From Streptomyces sp. NBC_01465 (GTDB taxonomy: Bacteria > Actinomycetota > Actinomycetes > Streptomycetales > Streptomycetaceae), in contig NZ_CP109467.1 in NCBI RefSeq assembly GCF_036227325.1, positions 1,736,001 through 1,800,000 on the forward strand: 64,000 nucleotides of DNA. Reading direction: 5' to 3'. Below the pieces are notes generated by a model. It was not told where the DNA came from. It ran no database searches and was given only the letters and a program-made list of their open reading frames with translations. The position numbers were made by a program, and so were the translations under genes. Below are positions 55,247-63,607 of this stretch, piece after piece (within the stretch, counting starts at the first letter, position 1; each line of letters opens with the position of its first letter).

Positions 55247-56720
55247 TCCTGTTCGCGGTGTGCACCGCGCGGAGCACGGCGGCCGCCTTGTTGCGGCACT
55301 CCGTGTCCTCCGCCACCGGGTCGGAGTCGGCTACCACGCCGGCTCCGGCCTGCACGTATGCGGTGCCGCCGCGCAGCAGCGCGGTGCGGATCGCGATGGC
55401 GGTGTCGGAGTCCCCGGCGAAGTCGAGGTAGCCGACGCAGCCGCCGTACAGACCGCGCCGGGAGGGCTCCAGCTCGTCGATGATCTGCATCGCGCGGGGC
55501 TTGGGGGCGCCGGAGAGCGTGCCGGCCGGGAAGCAGGCGGTGAGGACGTCGAAGGCGGTACGGCCCTCGGCGACCCGGCCCGTCACGGTCGACACGATGT
55601 GCATGACGTGCGAGTACTTCTCCACCGACATGAAGTCGACGACCTCGACGGACCCGGGCTCGCAGACCCGCCCGAGGTCGTTGCGCCCGAGGTCCACCAG
55701 CATCAGGTGCTCGGCCCGCTCCTTGGGGTCGGCGAGCAGCTCCTCCGCCAGCGCCTGGTCCTCCTGCGGGGTCGCACCGCGGTGCCGGGTCCCGGCGATG
55801 GGGTGGACCATCGCGCGCCCGTCCTCGACCTTGACCAGGGCCTCGGGGCTGGAGCCCACGACATCGAAACCGTCGAAGCGGAAGAGGTACATGTACGGGG
55901 ACGGATTGGTGGCCCGCAGCACCCGGTAGACGTCCAACGCGCTTGCGGTGCAAGGGGTTTCGAAGCGCTGGGAGGGTACGACCTGGAAGGCCTCGCCCGC
56001 CCGGATCCGCTCCTTGATGTCGACGACGGCGTCCTGGTAGGCCTTTCCGCCCCACAGTGCGGTGTACTCCGGCAGCTCGGACGCGGGCAGTTCGACGGGA
56101 GCGGTCGGCACGGAGAGCGCCAGATCGGCCTCCATCGCGTCGAGGCGGGCGACGGCGTCCGCGTAGGCCTCGTCGACTCCGCTCTCCAGGTCGTTGTGGT
56201 TGATCGCGTTGGCGATCAGCAGGACCGACCCCTCCCAGTGGTCCATGACCGCCAGGTCCGAGGTGAGCATCATCGTCAGCTCGGGCAGCTGCAGGTCGTC
56301 CCGCTCCCCCGGGCCGATCTTCTCCAGGCGGCGCACGATGTCGTACCCGAGATAGCCGACCATCCCGCCGGTGAAGGGCGGCAGTCCGCCGGCCAGGTCG
56401 CGCGGGGTGTGCAGCGCATCGACGGTGGCGCGCAGTGCCTTCAGCGGGTCGCCGTCGACCGGTACGCCGACGGGCGGGGTGCCCTGCCAGTGCGCCTGTC
56501 CGTCGCGGGAGGTGAGGGTGGCGGCGGACCGTACGCCGATGAACGAGTAGCGGGCCCAGGACCGGCCGTTCTCCGCGGACTCGAGCAGGAACGTCCCCGG
56601 ACGCTCGGCGGCGAGCTTGCGGTAGAGCCCGACAGGAGTGTCGCCGTCCGCGAGCAGCCGGCGGCTGACGGGGATGACACGGCGGTCGACGGCGAGCTTG
56701 CGGAAGGTCTCAAGGTCCAT
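55236..56720 (-). CDS. trpE: Anthranilate synthase component I
   Basis: TrpE converts chorismate to anthranilate with ammonia from a TrpG partner that is not in this window. The 494-residue protein has the N-terminal feedback-type LLESAENGRSWARYSFIG, PPFTGGMVGYLGYDIVRRLE, and the chorismate-binding core NPSPYMYLFRFDGFDVVGSSPEALVKVEDGRAMVHPIAGTRHRG with FPAGTLSGAPKPRAMQIIDELEPSRRG. It is near full length for the family. The upstream 79 nt show no Trp-rich leader peptide. It is transcribed alone, divergent from a secreted His-rich protein. Confidence 0.95.
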   Translation of the reverse strand: MDLETFRKLAVDRRVIPVSRRLLADGDTPVGLYRKLAAERPGTFLLESAENGRSWARYSFIGVRSAATLTSRDGQAHWQGTPPVGVPVDGDPLKALRATVDALHTPRDLAGGLPPFTGGMVGYLGYDIVRRLEKIGPGERDDLQLPELTMMLTSDLAVMDHWEGSVLLIANAINHNDLESGVDEAYADAVARLDAMEADLALSVPTAPVELPASELPEYTALWGGKAYQDAVVDIKERIRAGEAFQVVPSQRFETPCTASALDVYRVLRATNPSPYMYLFRFDGFDVVGSSPEALVKVEDGRAMVHPIAGTRHRGATPQEDQALAEELLADPKERAEHLMLVDLGRNDLGRVCEPGSVEVVDFMSVEKYSHVMHIVSTVTGRVAEGRTAFDVLTACFPAGTLSGAPKPRAMQIIDELEPSRRGLYGGCVGYLDFAGDSDTAIAIRTALLRGGTAYVQAGAGVVADSDPVAEDTECRNKAAAVLRAVHTANRISR

Positions 56721-56799
56721 GACGGAGAGCTTAGAACGGTACGCGGACCGCTCGGCGTTGCAGGCCGAGGAGCGGACCTGGACCCGCTAGAACCGAGGA

Positions 56800-57249
56800 A
56801 TGCTCCAGCTCCTGATCGCCTCCGCCGCAGCCCTGACCACCCTCGTCCCCGGCCCGCCGCCGTCCTGGCCCGCACCTGCCGACGTACCGACGCGGGTGCG
56901 GGCGGCCGGGCTGACGATGCTCGACGACGAGAAGATGACGATGCACATCCACCCGCATCTGGAGGTGTTCGCCGACGGCCGCCGGGTGACGGTCCCCGCA
57001 GACATCGGCATCGACCGCTCGGGCAGGAAACCCCGCTACAGCCCGCTGCACACGCACGACACGACGGGGAAGCTGCACGTCGAGTCGGCGGTCCGGCGGG
57101 ACTTCACGCTGGGCCAGCTGCTGACCGAGTGGGGCGTGCCGCGTACGGACGGCCGTGCGTACGTCAACGGGCGCGCGTACGCCGGTGACCCGGCCCGGAT
57201 CGTGCTCCACGACCTGGACGAGATCAGGCTCGTCTACGGCCGCCCCTAG
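56800..57249 (+). CDS. Secreted His-rich protein of unknown function
   Basis: This 149-residue protein has a short signal peptide ([18 protein letters not shown]) and an extracytoplasmic domain with two His-rich stretches, [15 protein letters not shown] and [17 protein letters not shown]-terminal [13 protein letters not shown] and [13 protein letters not shown] follow. I recall similar MHIHPHL/LHTHD proteins in many bacteria, without function. The pattern suggests a copper- or other metal-binding domain, which is inference. The ribosome site (GAGGA) is very close to the ATG. The end overlaps the hisI end by 4 nt in the opposite direction. Confidence 0.75.
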   Translation: MLQLLIASAAALTTLVPGPPPSWPAPADVPTRVRAAGLTMLDDEKMTMHIHPHLEVFADGRRVTVPADIGIDRSGRKPRYSPLHTHDTTGKLHVESAVRRDFTLGQLLTEWGVPRTDGRAYVNGRAYAGDPARIVLHDLDEIRLVYGRP

Positions 57250-57599
57250 CCGAGCAGCACGTCCGCGTCGAAGCAGGTCCGGTCGCCCGTGTGGCAGGCG
57301 GCGCCCACCTGGTCGACCTTGACCAGCAGGGTGTCGCCGTCGCAGTCCAGCGCGACCGACTTCACGTGCTGGAAGTGGCCGGAGGTGTCGCCCTTGACCC
57401 AGTACTCCTGACGGCTGCGCGACCAGTACGTGCAGCGCCCGGTCGTCAGCGTCCGGTGCAGCGCCTCGTCGTCCATCCACCCCAGCATCAGCACCTCACC
57501 GGTGTCGTACTGCTGGGCAACGGCGGGAACGAGGCCGTCAGCGGTGCGCTTGAGGCGGGCGGCGACGGTGGGGTCGAGACTGCTGGGCGTGCTGGTCAT
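57246..57599 (-). CDS. hisI: Phosphoribosyl-AMP cyclohydrolase
   Basis: HisI opens the purine ring of phosphoribosyl-AMP in histidine synthesis, using Zn and Mg. The 117-residue stand-alone protein has [42 protein letters not shown], the Asp triad in [17 protein letters not shown] and the zinc Cys in [11 protein letters not shown]. No HisE part is fused. It is close to hisF, priA and hisH but separated from them by the ArsR/MFS module. Confidence 0.95.
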   Translation of the reverse strand: MTSTPSSLDPTVAARLKRTADGLVPAVAQQYDTGEVLMLGWMDDEALHRTLTTGRCTYWSRSRQEYWVKGDTSGHFQHVKSVALDCDGDTLLVKVDQVGAACHTGDRTCFDADVLLG

Positions 57600-57682
57600 G
57601 CCCCTATTGTGCCGCGCCGTACGGGCATCCTGGACGTGCGTCCACTGGGCGGACCGGCCCCCTCAGTCGTACGCTGGCGTCC

Positions 57683-58315
57683 ATGTCGACCCATGCGAAG
57701 CGTGAACGACTTCTCCTCGCCGATCTGTTGGAAGCGGCCGGACCGGACGCCCTGACCCTCTGCGACGGCTGGAAGACCCGCGATCTCGCCGCCCATGTGG
57801 TGGTGCGCGAGCGCCGCCTCGACGCGGCGGGCGGGATCGTCCTCGGGGCGCTCAAGGGGCGCCTGGAGAGGGTGCAGGCGGAGTTCGCCTCGAAGCCGTA
57901 CGAGGAGCTGATCCAGCTCATCCGCACCGGGCCTCCGAAGTTCTCCCCGTACGCCCTCAAGCAGGTCGACGAGGGCGCGAACGCGGTGGAGTTCTACGTC
58001 CACGCCGAGGACGTCCGCCGCGCCCAGCCCGACTGGACGCCGCGCGAGCTCGACCCGGTCTTCTCGGACACCCTGTGGCGGCGGCTGGAGAAGGCGGCGC
58101 GACTGGTGGGGCGCAAGTCACCGGTGGGTCTGGTGCTGCGCCGCCCGGACGGGCAGACGGCGGTCGCGCACCGGGGCGCCCCGGTGGTGACGGTGACCGG
58201 CGAGCCGGGCGAGCTGACGCTGTTCGTGTACGGGCGGCAGGACGCGGCGAAGGTTGAGCTGGAGGGCGACAAGGACGCCTCGGCGAAGGCCCTTGAGGCC
58301 AAGCTCGGGCTGTGA
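57683..58315 (+). CDS. TIGR03085 family (DinB-like/mycothiol-type) metal-binding protein
   Basis: This 210-residue helical protein is of the actinobacterial maleylpyruvate-isomerase/DinB-like superfamily. The N-terminal LLEAAGPDALTLCDGWKTRDLAAHVVVRERR segment and NAVEFYVHAEDVRRAQPDW carry the likely metal ligands (His and Glu/Asp), and the C-terminus has a separate sterol-carrier-like domain (RHPDGQTAVAHRG-type, ELTLFVYGRQDAAKVELEGD). The function is unknown; relatives use mycothiol. Starts at ATG 57683. It is divergent from hisI. Confidence 0.85.
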   Translation: MSTHAKRERLLLADLLEAAGPDALTLCDGWKTRDLAAHVVVRERRLDAAGGIVLGALKGRLERVQAEFASKPYEELIQLIRTGPPKFSPYALKQVDEGANAVEFYVHAEDVRRAQPDWTPRELDPVFSDTLWRRLEKAARLVGRKSPVGLVLRRPDGQTAVAHRGAPVVTVTGEPGELTLFVYGRQDAAKVELEGDKDASAKALEAKLGL

Positions 58316-58320
58316 TCCCA

Positions 58321-58398
58321 CGCAGCTCTCGCACCGATCGGCCGCGGGCGGCCACTGATCTTCAACGCAGCTCTCGCACCACTCGGCCGCAGGCGGCC
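58321..58398. repeat. Short tandem direct repeat
   Basis: Two 33-nt units (58321-58353 and 58366-58398), 45 nt apart, share CGCAGCTCTCGCACC followed by a CGGCCGC-GGCGGCC dyad, with three mismatches. They fill the gap between the TIGR03085 gene and the convergent transporter. Each unit could form a small hairpin. Confidence 0.7.
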
Positions 58399-58462
58399 TC
58401 TCGGGCTTCGAGCTGCTGCGCCGGACTCCGTCCGTCGGTCTCGGCTGGGCGAACTCGCCGGT

Positions 58463-59716
58463 TCAGCGCGGGAGTTCCGCGTGCCGGAGTTCCCTGGACG
58501 CGAGCCCGAGCAACGCGCCCGCCGCGCACACCGCGGCGCTGGTGACGAAGACCGGTGTGGTGCCCCACACGCCGATCGCCGCGCCCGTCAGCGGGTAGCA
58601 GAGCGGGGCGATACCCATCGCCAGAAGGTTGCTGACCGAGCTGACGCGGCCCATGTAGCCGGGGTCGGTCTGAGTCTGGGTGAGCGCCGAGCAGATCGAA
58701 CCGGCGAATCCGGCCAGGGCCCCGATGGCGAAACCCGCGAGGGCAGCGAGGGCGACCGACGAAGCGTACGCGAGGCCCGCAATCGCCGCCGCTCCGCCGA
58801 TCAGTGCGTACGACTGGACGAGACCGGCGTACGGAACCCGGCCCCGCACCGCCAGGAACAGCGCCGCGCCGCCCGCACCGAGGCCGAACGCCGCGACAAT
58901 CCAGCCCATGCCGGACGCGCCCCAACCTCGCTCCTTGGCCAGCAGGGTGAGGCCGATGTTGGCCGGTCCGGCGAAGCCGATCTCGCCGACGGCGATGAGG
59001 AGCATCAGCGGGGCGAGGACCCGGTGGTGGCGTATGTACCGTATGCCGTCGGCCAGTTGACGCCAGGCGGAGTCGTTCTCCCCGGTCACTTCACCGGCGG
59101 GCAGCTGCGCGACCTTCAGGCCGAGCAGCAGTGGCAGGGACAACGCGAAAAGGAGCCCGGCGGCGGCGAAGGCGGCCGCTGACCCACCGAGCGCCACCGC
59201 GACTCCGCCCAGGGAGGCCCCGGAGATGCCACCGACCCGGTATGCGATCCCGCGCAGCCCCTGCAGACGTGCCAGCTGTCCCGGCCCCACAATCCGGGGC
59301 GGCAGGGCGCCCACGGCGGGCATGAAGAGGGCATCCACCACCCCGAAGACCAGCGCGACGGCGACGAGGAGCCAGAGCGTGGGGCTAGTGAAGACCAGCG
59401 TCAGGGCCATGCCCAGAATTACCGCCGCGCGCGCCGCGTCGCTGCCGATCACCACCTTCCACGGGCCGAACCGGTCGGCGACCACGCCCCCGCCGAGCAT
59501 CAGCAAGGCGCGCGGCACGGCTCCGACAGCGAGCACAAGGCCGGCCTGAGTGGGGCTGCCGGAGCGGACGGCGGCCCAGGAGAGAGCCAGGAAGCAGATG
59601 TTGTCACCGACGGTCGATGCGGTGAAGGCGCCGAGCCAGCGCAGGACATTGCCGTCGCGGTGGGCGGGGCGTTCGGGAGCTGCCGCGGCTATGACAGCGG
59701 CGTCGGTGGCGGTCAT
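58463..59716 (-). CDS. MFS transporter (copy 1), coupled to ArsR-type regulator
   Basis: This 417-residue major-facilitator protein has about 12 membrane segments. The MFS motif between segments 2 and 3 is visible as GGGVVADRFGPWKVVIGSD. Other marks are FMPAVGALPPRIVGPGQLARLQ and DPGYMGRVSSVSNLLAMGIAPL. It resembles EntS/MefA-like drug or siderophore exporters. It is fixed at ATG 59716 by a 4-nt overlap with the regulator gene, so the two are co-transcribed. It is paralogous to the transporter at 60375 with long identical blocks (GWGASGMGWI, LVFGVVDALF). Confidence 0.88.
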   Translation of the reverse strand: MTATDAAVIAAAAPERPAHRDGNVLRWLGAFTASTVGDNICFLALSWAAVRSGSPTQAGLVLAVGAVPRALLMLGGGVVADRFGPWKVVIGSDAARAAVILGMALTLVFTSPTLWLLVAVALVFGVVDALFMPAVGALPPRIVGPGQLARLQGLRGIAYRVGGISGASLGGVAVALGGSAAAFAAAGLLFALSLPLLLGLKVAQLPAGEVTGENDSAWRQLADGIRYIRHHRVLAPLMLLIAVGEIGFAGPANIGLTLLAKERGWGASGMGWIVAAFGLGAGGAALFLAVRGRVPYAGLVQSYALIGGAAAIAGLAYASSVALAALAGFAIGALAGFAGSICSALTQTQTDPGYMGRVSSVSNLLAMGIAPLCYPLTGAAIGVWGTTPVFVTSAAVCAAGALLGLASRELRHAELPR

Positions 59717-60300
59717 GGGCGGAAGGGAAAAGCGTAGGCGTGGATCGCGACCTGCTCGCGGCCCTCGGTGTCGCCCGCCTCGTCGGCGGCGCGGCCCTTG
59801 TCCTGGTACTTCTTGACCACGTCCCCCAACTCCCCTTGCAGTGCACTGAGTTCGGCCGCAGTGAGTCGCGGCAGCCACTCGGAGTCCATGGAGGCGGACC
59901 GCCACTCGGCACCCCACGTCTCCGCCTCGTCGAGGTGGCGGAGGTACAGGTCCGAGCGCTGCGCGAAGAACGTCCGGATGAGCGAGCCCTGCGCGGCGAG
60001 CAGCTCCGGGGCATCCCGTACGTCCTCGTGCCGGATGCTGATCCCGTCCGAGGTGAGCTGCCACCACCGCTCCCGGCCGTCCGTGCCCTGCGGCTCGGCC
60101 TCCTCGACCAGGCCGAGCTCGTGGAGCTTGCGCAGGTGATAACTGACGAGCGAGACCGCCTCGTCGACGCTCTCGGCGAGGTGGGACGCGGTGGCGGCAC
60201 GGGCCACGTACAGCGCGCGGTAGAGCTTCATGCGCAACGGGTGTCCGAGCGCTTTGAGGGTGTCCAGGTCCTTGACCCGGTGGGTCTCTCGCTTCGTCAT
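59713..60300 (-). CDS. ArsR-like winged-helix regulator
   Basis: This 195-residue regulator has an N-terminal winged helix of the ArsR type (LKALGHPLRMKLYRALYVARAATASHLAESVDEAVSLVSYHLRKLHELGLVEEAE). The rest is a helical C-terminal domain with conserved Trp (ETWGAEWRSASMDSEWL) that may bind ligand. No Cys metal-binding motif is present, so a metal is unlikely as a signal. It is the first gene of a bicistronic unit with the MFS transporter. A long palindrome lies 28 nt or less upstream. Confidence 0.88.
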   Translation of the reverse strand: MTKRETHRVKDLDTLKALGHPLRMKLYRALYVARAATASHLAESVDEAVSLVSYHLRKLHELGLVEEAEPQGTDGRERWWQLTSDGISIRHEDVRDAPELLAAQGSLIRTFFAQRSDLYLRHLDEAETWGAEWRSASMDSEWLPRLTAAELSALQGELGDVVKKYQDKGRAADEAGDTEGREQVAIHAYAFPFRP

Positions 60301-60317
60301 GCCACCCACCGTAGATA

Positions 60318-60361
60318 CGAAAGAAAAGTTGCGCAATAAAAATTGCGCAACCAATCTTTCG
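60318..60361. promoter_or_regulatory. Palindromic operator upstream of the ArsR-like gene
   Basis: GTTGCGCAA (60328-60336) and TTGCGCAAC (60343-60351) are perfect inverted arms around TAAAAA. A wider pair CGAAAGA and TCTTTCG (60318-60324, 60355-60361) encloses them. It is AT-richer than its surroundings, as expected of a promoter. It lies 18-61 nt upstream of the regulator start, so autoregulation is likely. Confidence 0.8.
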
Positions 60362-60374
60362 CAATCTGGGGTTC

Positions 60375-61649
60375 CTAGGCCCGCACCTCGGGCAGCTCCG
60401 CACCCCGCACAGCCCGGGACGCAAGCCCCACCGTCGCGCCCAGCGCGCTCAGCGCGCCGCCCGCGATGTAGAGCGGGCCCGTGCCGGTGACCTCGGTCAG
60501 CACGCCGAAGAGGGGGTACGCGAGCGGGGCGATGCCCACGCCCGTCAGGGCCATGACCGAGCTGACCCGGCCCAGGTACGCCGTGTCGGTGGCCGTCTGG
60601 ATCAGGCTCACCGCAAGACCGCCGCAGACCCCGCTGGCCAGCCCGGACACCAGGGCTACGGCCACGGCACCGGGCAGGGAGGGAATGAGGCCGATCACGG
60701 CGATGCCGGCGGAGGCGACGACCAGGGAGACGTTCTGGACCATGCCGGCGCGCGGGAGGCGCCCGCGCACGGTCAGGAGCAGCGCCATCGTTGTCGTACC
60801 GACGCCGAACACCCCGGAGATCCAGCCCATCCCGCTCGCACCCCACCCGCGTTCGTCGCAGAGCAGCACCAGGCCGACGGTTAGCGGGGCGATGATCCCG
60901 AACTGGCTCATGGCGCCGGAGAGCACGAGCGGGCCGATCACCTTGTGGCGGCGGATGTAGGTCAGGCCCTCGACCAAGTCGCGCCAGGGCGTGGTGGGTT
61001 CGACGTCCTTGATCGTGTCGTCGGCGGGAAGCGACCCGATCCGTACGACCCACAGCAGCGCCAGCGAGGAGCAGAACAGCACGCCCGCGACGGCGAATGC
61101 GGTGGCCGGTCCGCCAAGTCCCATGGCCAGACCGGCGAGCGGCGGGGCAGTGGTGCGCGAGAGGCGGCCTGCCAGCATCACCATGCTCTGCAGGCGTACG
61201 ACTTCGGCGGGCTCGGTGATGCGCGGCGGCAGCGCGCCGACGGCCGGCAGGAACAGCGCGTCGACGACCCCGAAGACCAGCGCCACCGCGATGAGCACCC
61301 ACAGCCCGGGCGAGGAGAAGACGAGCGCGGCGGCGACACCCAGAATCACCACACACCGCAGGGCGTCGGAGCCCAGGACGACGGCCCGCGGCCCGAAGCG
61401 GTCGGCGATCACTCCCCCGCCGAGCATCAGCACCGCCCGGGGGATCGAGCCCATCGCCATGACGATGCCGACCTGGGCGGGCGTGGCAACGGCGTTGGCG
61501 GCCCAGGCGAGGGCGACGAAGTACATCCCGTCGCCGAGGAGCGAGGCACTGTAGGCGACGAGCCACCTCAGCACATTGCGGTCGCGGTACGCGGGCCGCG
61601 GCCGTATCACCCCGGTGGTGGTCGTGTCCTTCTCCGCCGCGGTGTCCAC
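60375..61649 (-). CDS. MFS transporter (copy 2)
   Basis: This 424-residue MFS protein has about 12 membrane segments and the motif GGGVIADRFGPRAVVLGSD. It is paralogous to the transporter at 58463. The GTG start at 61649 has a GGGGGA site close upstream. Its stop is 14 nt before the outer operator arm of the ArsR-like gene, so transcription of this gene could run into the regulator unit, and the pair may be a duplication. The substrate is unknown; efflux of a hydrophobic compound is the usual role of this group. Confidence 0.88.
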   Translation of the reverse strand: MDTAAEKDTTTTGVIRPRPAYRDRNVLRWLVAYSASLLGDGMYFVALAWAANAVATPAQVGIVMAMGSIPRAVLMLGGGVIADRFGPRAVVLGSDALRCVVILGVAAALVFSSPGLWVLIAVALVFGVVDALFLPAVGALPPRITEPAEVVRLQSMVMLAGRLSRTTAPPLAGLAMGLGGPATAFAVAGVLFCSSLALLWVVRIGSLPADDTIKDVEPTTPWRDLVEGLTYIRRHKVIGPLVLSGAMSQFGIIAPLTVGLVLLCDERGWGASGMGWISGVFGVGTTTMALLLTVRGRLPRAGMVQNVSLVVASAGIAVIGLIPSLPGAVAVALVSGLASGVCGGLAVSLIQTATDTAYLGRVSSVMALTGVGIAPLAYPLFGVLTEVTGTGPLYIAGGALSALGATVGLASRAVRGAELPEVRA

Positions 61650-61716
61650 ACGTCCCCCTGCTCACAGTTGATCGGCAGGGGGACCGTATGGACTCGTTCG
61701 CGCATACGCAAGCGAA

Positions 61717-62472
61717 TTAGCGGACGGGGTGGCCCGCTTCTCGCAGTGTGTCCTTCACCTGGGCGATGCGCAGGTCGCCGAAGTGGAAGACCGAGGCCGC
61801 GAGGACCGCGTCCGCGCCCGCCTCGATCGCCGGGGGGAAGTCGGCCAGGCGGCCCGCTCCGCCGGAGGCGATGACGGGGACGGTCACGTGCTTGCGCACC
61901 GCCGCGATCATCTCCGTGTCGTAGCCGTCCTTGGTGCCGTCGGCGTCCATGGAGTTGAGGAGGATCTCCCCGGCCCCCAACTCGGCCGCCCGGTGCGCCC
62001 ATTCGACGGCGTCGATCCCCGCGGACTTGCGGCCGCCGTGGGTGGTGACCTCGAAGGAGCCCGATGCCGTACGGCGGGCGTCCACCGACAGGACCAGGAC
62101 CTGGCGGCCGAAGCGCTCGGCGATCTCGCGGATCAGGTCGGGGCGGGCGATGGCGGCGGTGTTGACGCCCACCTTGTCCGCGCCGGCCCGCAGGAGCTTG
62201 TCGACGTCCTCGGTCGTACGGACGCCGCCTCCGACCGTGAGCGGGATGAAGACCTGCTCGGCGGTGCGGCGGACCACGTCGTACGTCGTCTCGCGGTTGC
62301 CGGAGGACGCCGTGATGTCGAGGAAGGTCAGCTCGTCCGCGCCCTCGGCGTCGTACAGCTTGGCCATCTCGACCGGGTCGCCCGCATCGCGCAGGTTCTG
62401 GAAGTTGACGCCCTTGACCACCCGGCCGTTGTCGACGTCGAGGCAGGGGATGACGCGTATGGCGAGGCTCAT
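61717..62472 (-). CDS. hisF: Imidazole glycerol phosphate synthase, cyclase subunit
   Basis: HisF closes the imidazole ring using ammonia from HisH. The 251-residue TIM barrel has the catalytic Asp in [14 protein letters not shown] (position 11) and the second Asp in [12 protein letters not shown], plus LTVGGGVRT and the C-terminal [13 protein letters not shown] phosphate-binding segment. Its ATG overlaps the stop of the RidA-family gene by 4 nt (ATGA), so hisH-priA-ridA-hisF is a continuous operon. Confidence 0.97.
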   Translation of the reverse strand: MSLAIRVIPCLDVDNGRVVKGVNFQNLRDAGDPVEMAKLYDAEGADELTFLDITASSGNRETTYDVVRRTAEQVFIPLTVGGGVRTTEDVDKLLRAGADKVGVNTAAIARPDLIREIAERFGRQVLVLSVDARRTASGSFEVTTHGGRKSAGIDAVEWAHRAAELGAGEILLNSMDADGTKDGYDTEMIAAVRKHVTVPVIASGGAGRLADFPPAIEAGADAVLAASVFHFGDLRIAQVKDTLREAGHPVR

Positions 62473-62870
62473 GACGCTTCAGCTCCTCGGTACGCCTCGA
62501 TCTCGACCTCTACCACCAGGCTGGGGTCCACGAATCCCGAGACGATGATCATCGATGCGGCCGGGCGGACCGCGTCGAAGAGCTCCTTGTGGGCGCGGCC
62601 CACGTCGTCGACGTCCCGGGCGTGCGTGATGTACATCCGGGTGCGGACCACGTGGCTCGCGTCCAGGCCCAGCTCCTTGAGCGCGTCGATCGCCACGTTG
62701 AAGGCGGCGATCGCCTGCTCGTACGGGCCGCCTTCGGCGATCCGGCCGTTGACGACCGCGGTGCAACCCGACAGCAGGACAAGGCCGTTGGGCAGTTCGA
62801 CGGCTCGCGAGTAGCCGAAGCGCTCCTCCCAGGGGCCGCCCGAGGAGATCTTCCGTACGGAGTCGGTCAT
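62469..62870 (-). CDS. RidA/YjgF family protein
   Basis: This 133-residue RidA-fold protein lies within the his operon. RidA proteins remove reactive enamine/imine intermediates. The C-terminal Arg needed for deaminase activity is expected in the RTRMYITH segment (VVRTRMYIT), which is present. The start at 62870 overlaps the priA stop. A conserved RidA-like gene between priA and hisF is common in actinobacteria, but the specific substrate is unknown. Confidence 0.9.
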   Translation of the reverse strand: MTDSVRKISSGGPWEERFGYSRAVELPNGLVLLSGCTAVVNGRIAEGGPYEQAIAAFNVAIDALKELGLDASHVVRTRMYITHARDVDDVGRAHKELFDAVRPAASMIIVSGFVDPSLVVEVEIEAYRGAEAS

Positions 62871-63607
62871 GACGCCACCACCTTCAGGGCCTCTTCCAGG
62901 GTGAAGGCCTCCGCGTACAGGGCCTTTCCTACGATCGCGCCCTCGACGCCCTCGGGGACGAGGGTGGAGATGGCGCGCAGGTCGTCCAGGGACGAGACGC
63001 CGCCCGAGGCGACGACCGGCTTGTCGGTGGCGGCGCAGACGTTGCGCAGGAGCTCCAGGTTCGGGCCCGTGAGCGTGCCGTCCTTGGCGATGTCCGTCAC
63101 CACGTAGCGGGCGCAGCCCTCGGAGTCGAGGCGCGCCAGGGTCTCGTAGAGGTCGCCGCCGTCGCGGGTCCAGCCGCGGCCTCGCAGCGTCGTGCCCTTG
63201 ACGTCCAGGCCGACGGCGATCTTGTCGCCGTACCGGGCGATGACCTTGGCGACCCACTCCGGGGTTTCCAGGGCCGCGGTGCCGAGGTTGACGCGGGTGC
63301 AGCCGGTGGCGAGGGCCGCTTCGAGCGTGGCGTCGTCGCGGATGCCGCCCGAGAGCTCGACCTTGATGTCCATCGCGGCGGAGACCTCGGAGATCAGCGC
63401 CCGGTTGTCGCCGGTGCCGAACGCGGCGTCGAGGTCGACCAGGTGCAGCCATTCGGCGCCGGCGCGCTGCCAGGTGAGGGCGGCTTCGAGCGGGGAGCCG
63501 TAGTTGGTCTCGGAACCCGACTCGCCGTGGACGAGGCGGACCGCCTGGCCGTCGCGGACATCCACGGCGGGGAGGAGTTCGAGCTTCTTCGACGTAGGCG
63601 TAGGCAT
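62867..63607 (-). CDS. priA: Bifunctional HisA/TrpF isomerase PriA
   Basis: PriA isomerises ProFAR in histidine synthesis and PRA in tryptophan synthesis. The 246-residue TIM barrel has the catalytic Asp in [14 protein letters not shown] and the second in [19 protein letters not shown], with the phosphate sites [10 protein letters not shown] and [13 protein letters not shown]. Streptomyces lack a separate trpF, and no trpF is seen among the trp genes here, which agrees with dual function. It starts at ATG 63607 in a TGATG overlap with hisH and ends overlapping the RidA gene. Confidence 0.95.
   Translation of the reverse strand: MPTPTSKKLELLPAVDVRDGQAVRLVHGESGSETNYGSPLEAALTWQRAGAEWLHLVDLDAAFGTGDNRALISEVSAAMDIKVELSGGIRDDATLEAALATGCTRVNLGTAALETPEWVAKVIARYGDKIAVGLDVKGTTLRGRGWTRDGGDLYETLARLDSEGCARYVVTDIAKDGTLTGPNLELLRNVCAATDKPVVASGGVSSLDDLRAISTLVPEGVEGAIVGKALYAEAFTLEEALKVVAS

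Noticed and set aside
56721..56799. Possible trp leader peptide before trpE
   Set aside because: The 79-nt region has no short frame with adjacent Trp codons.
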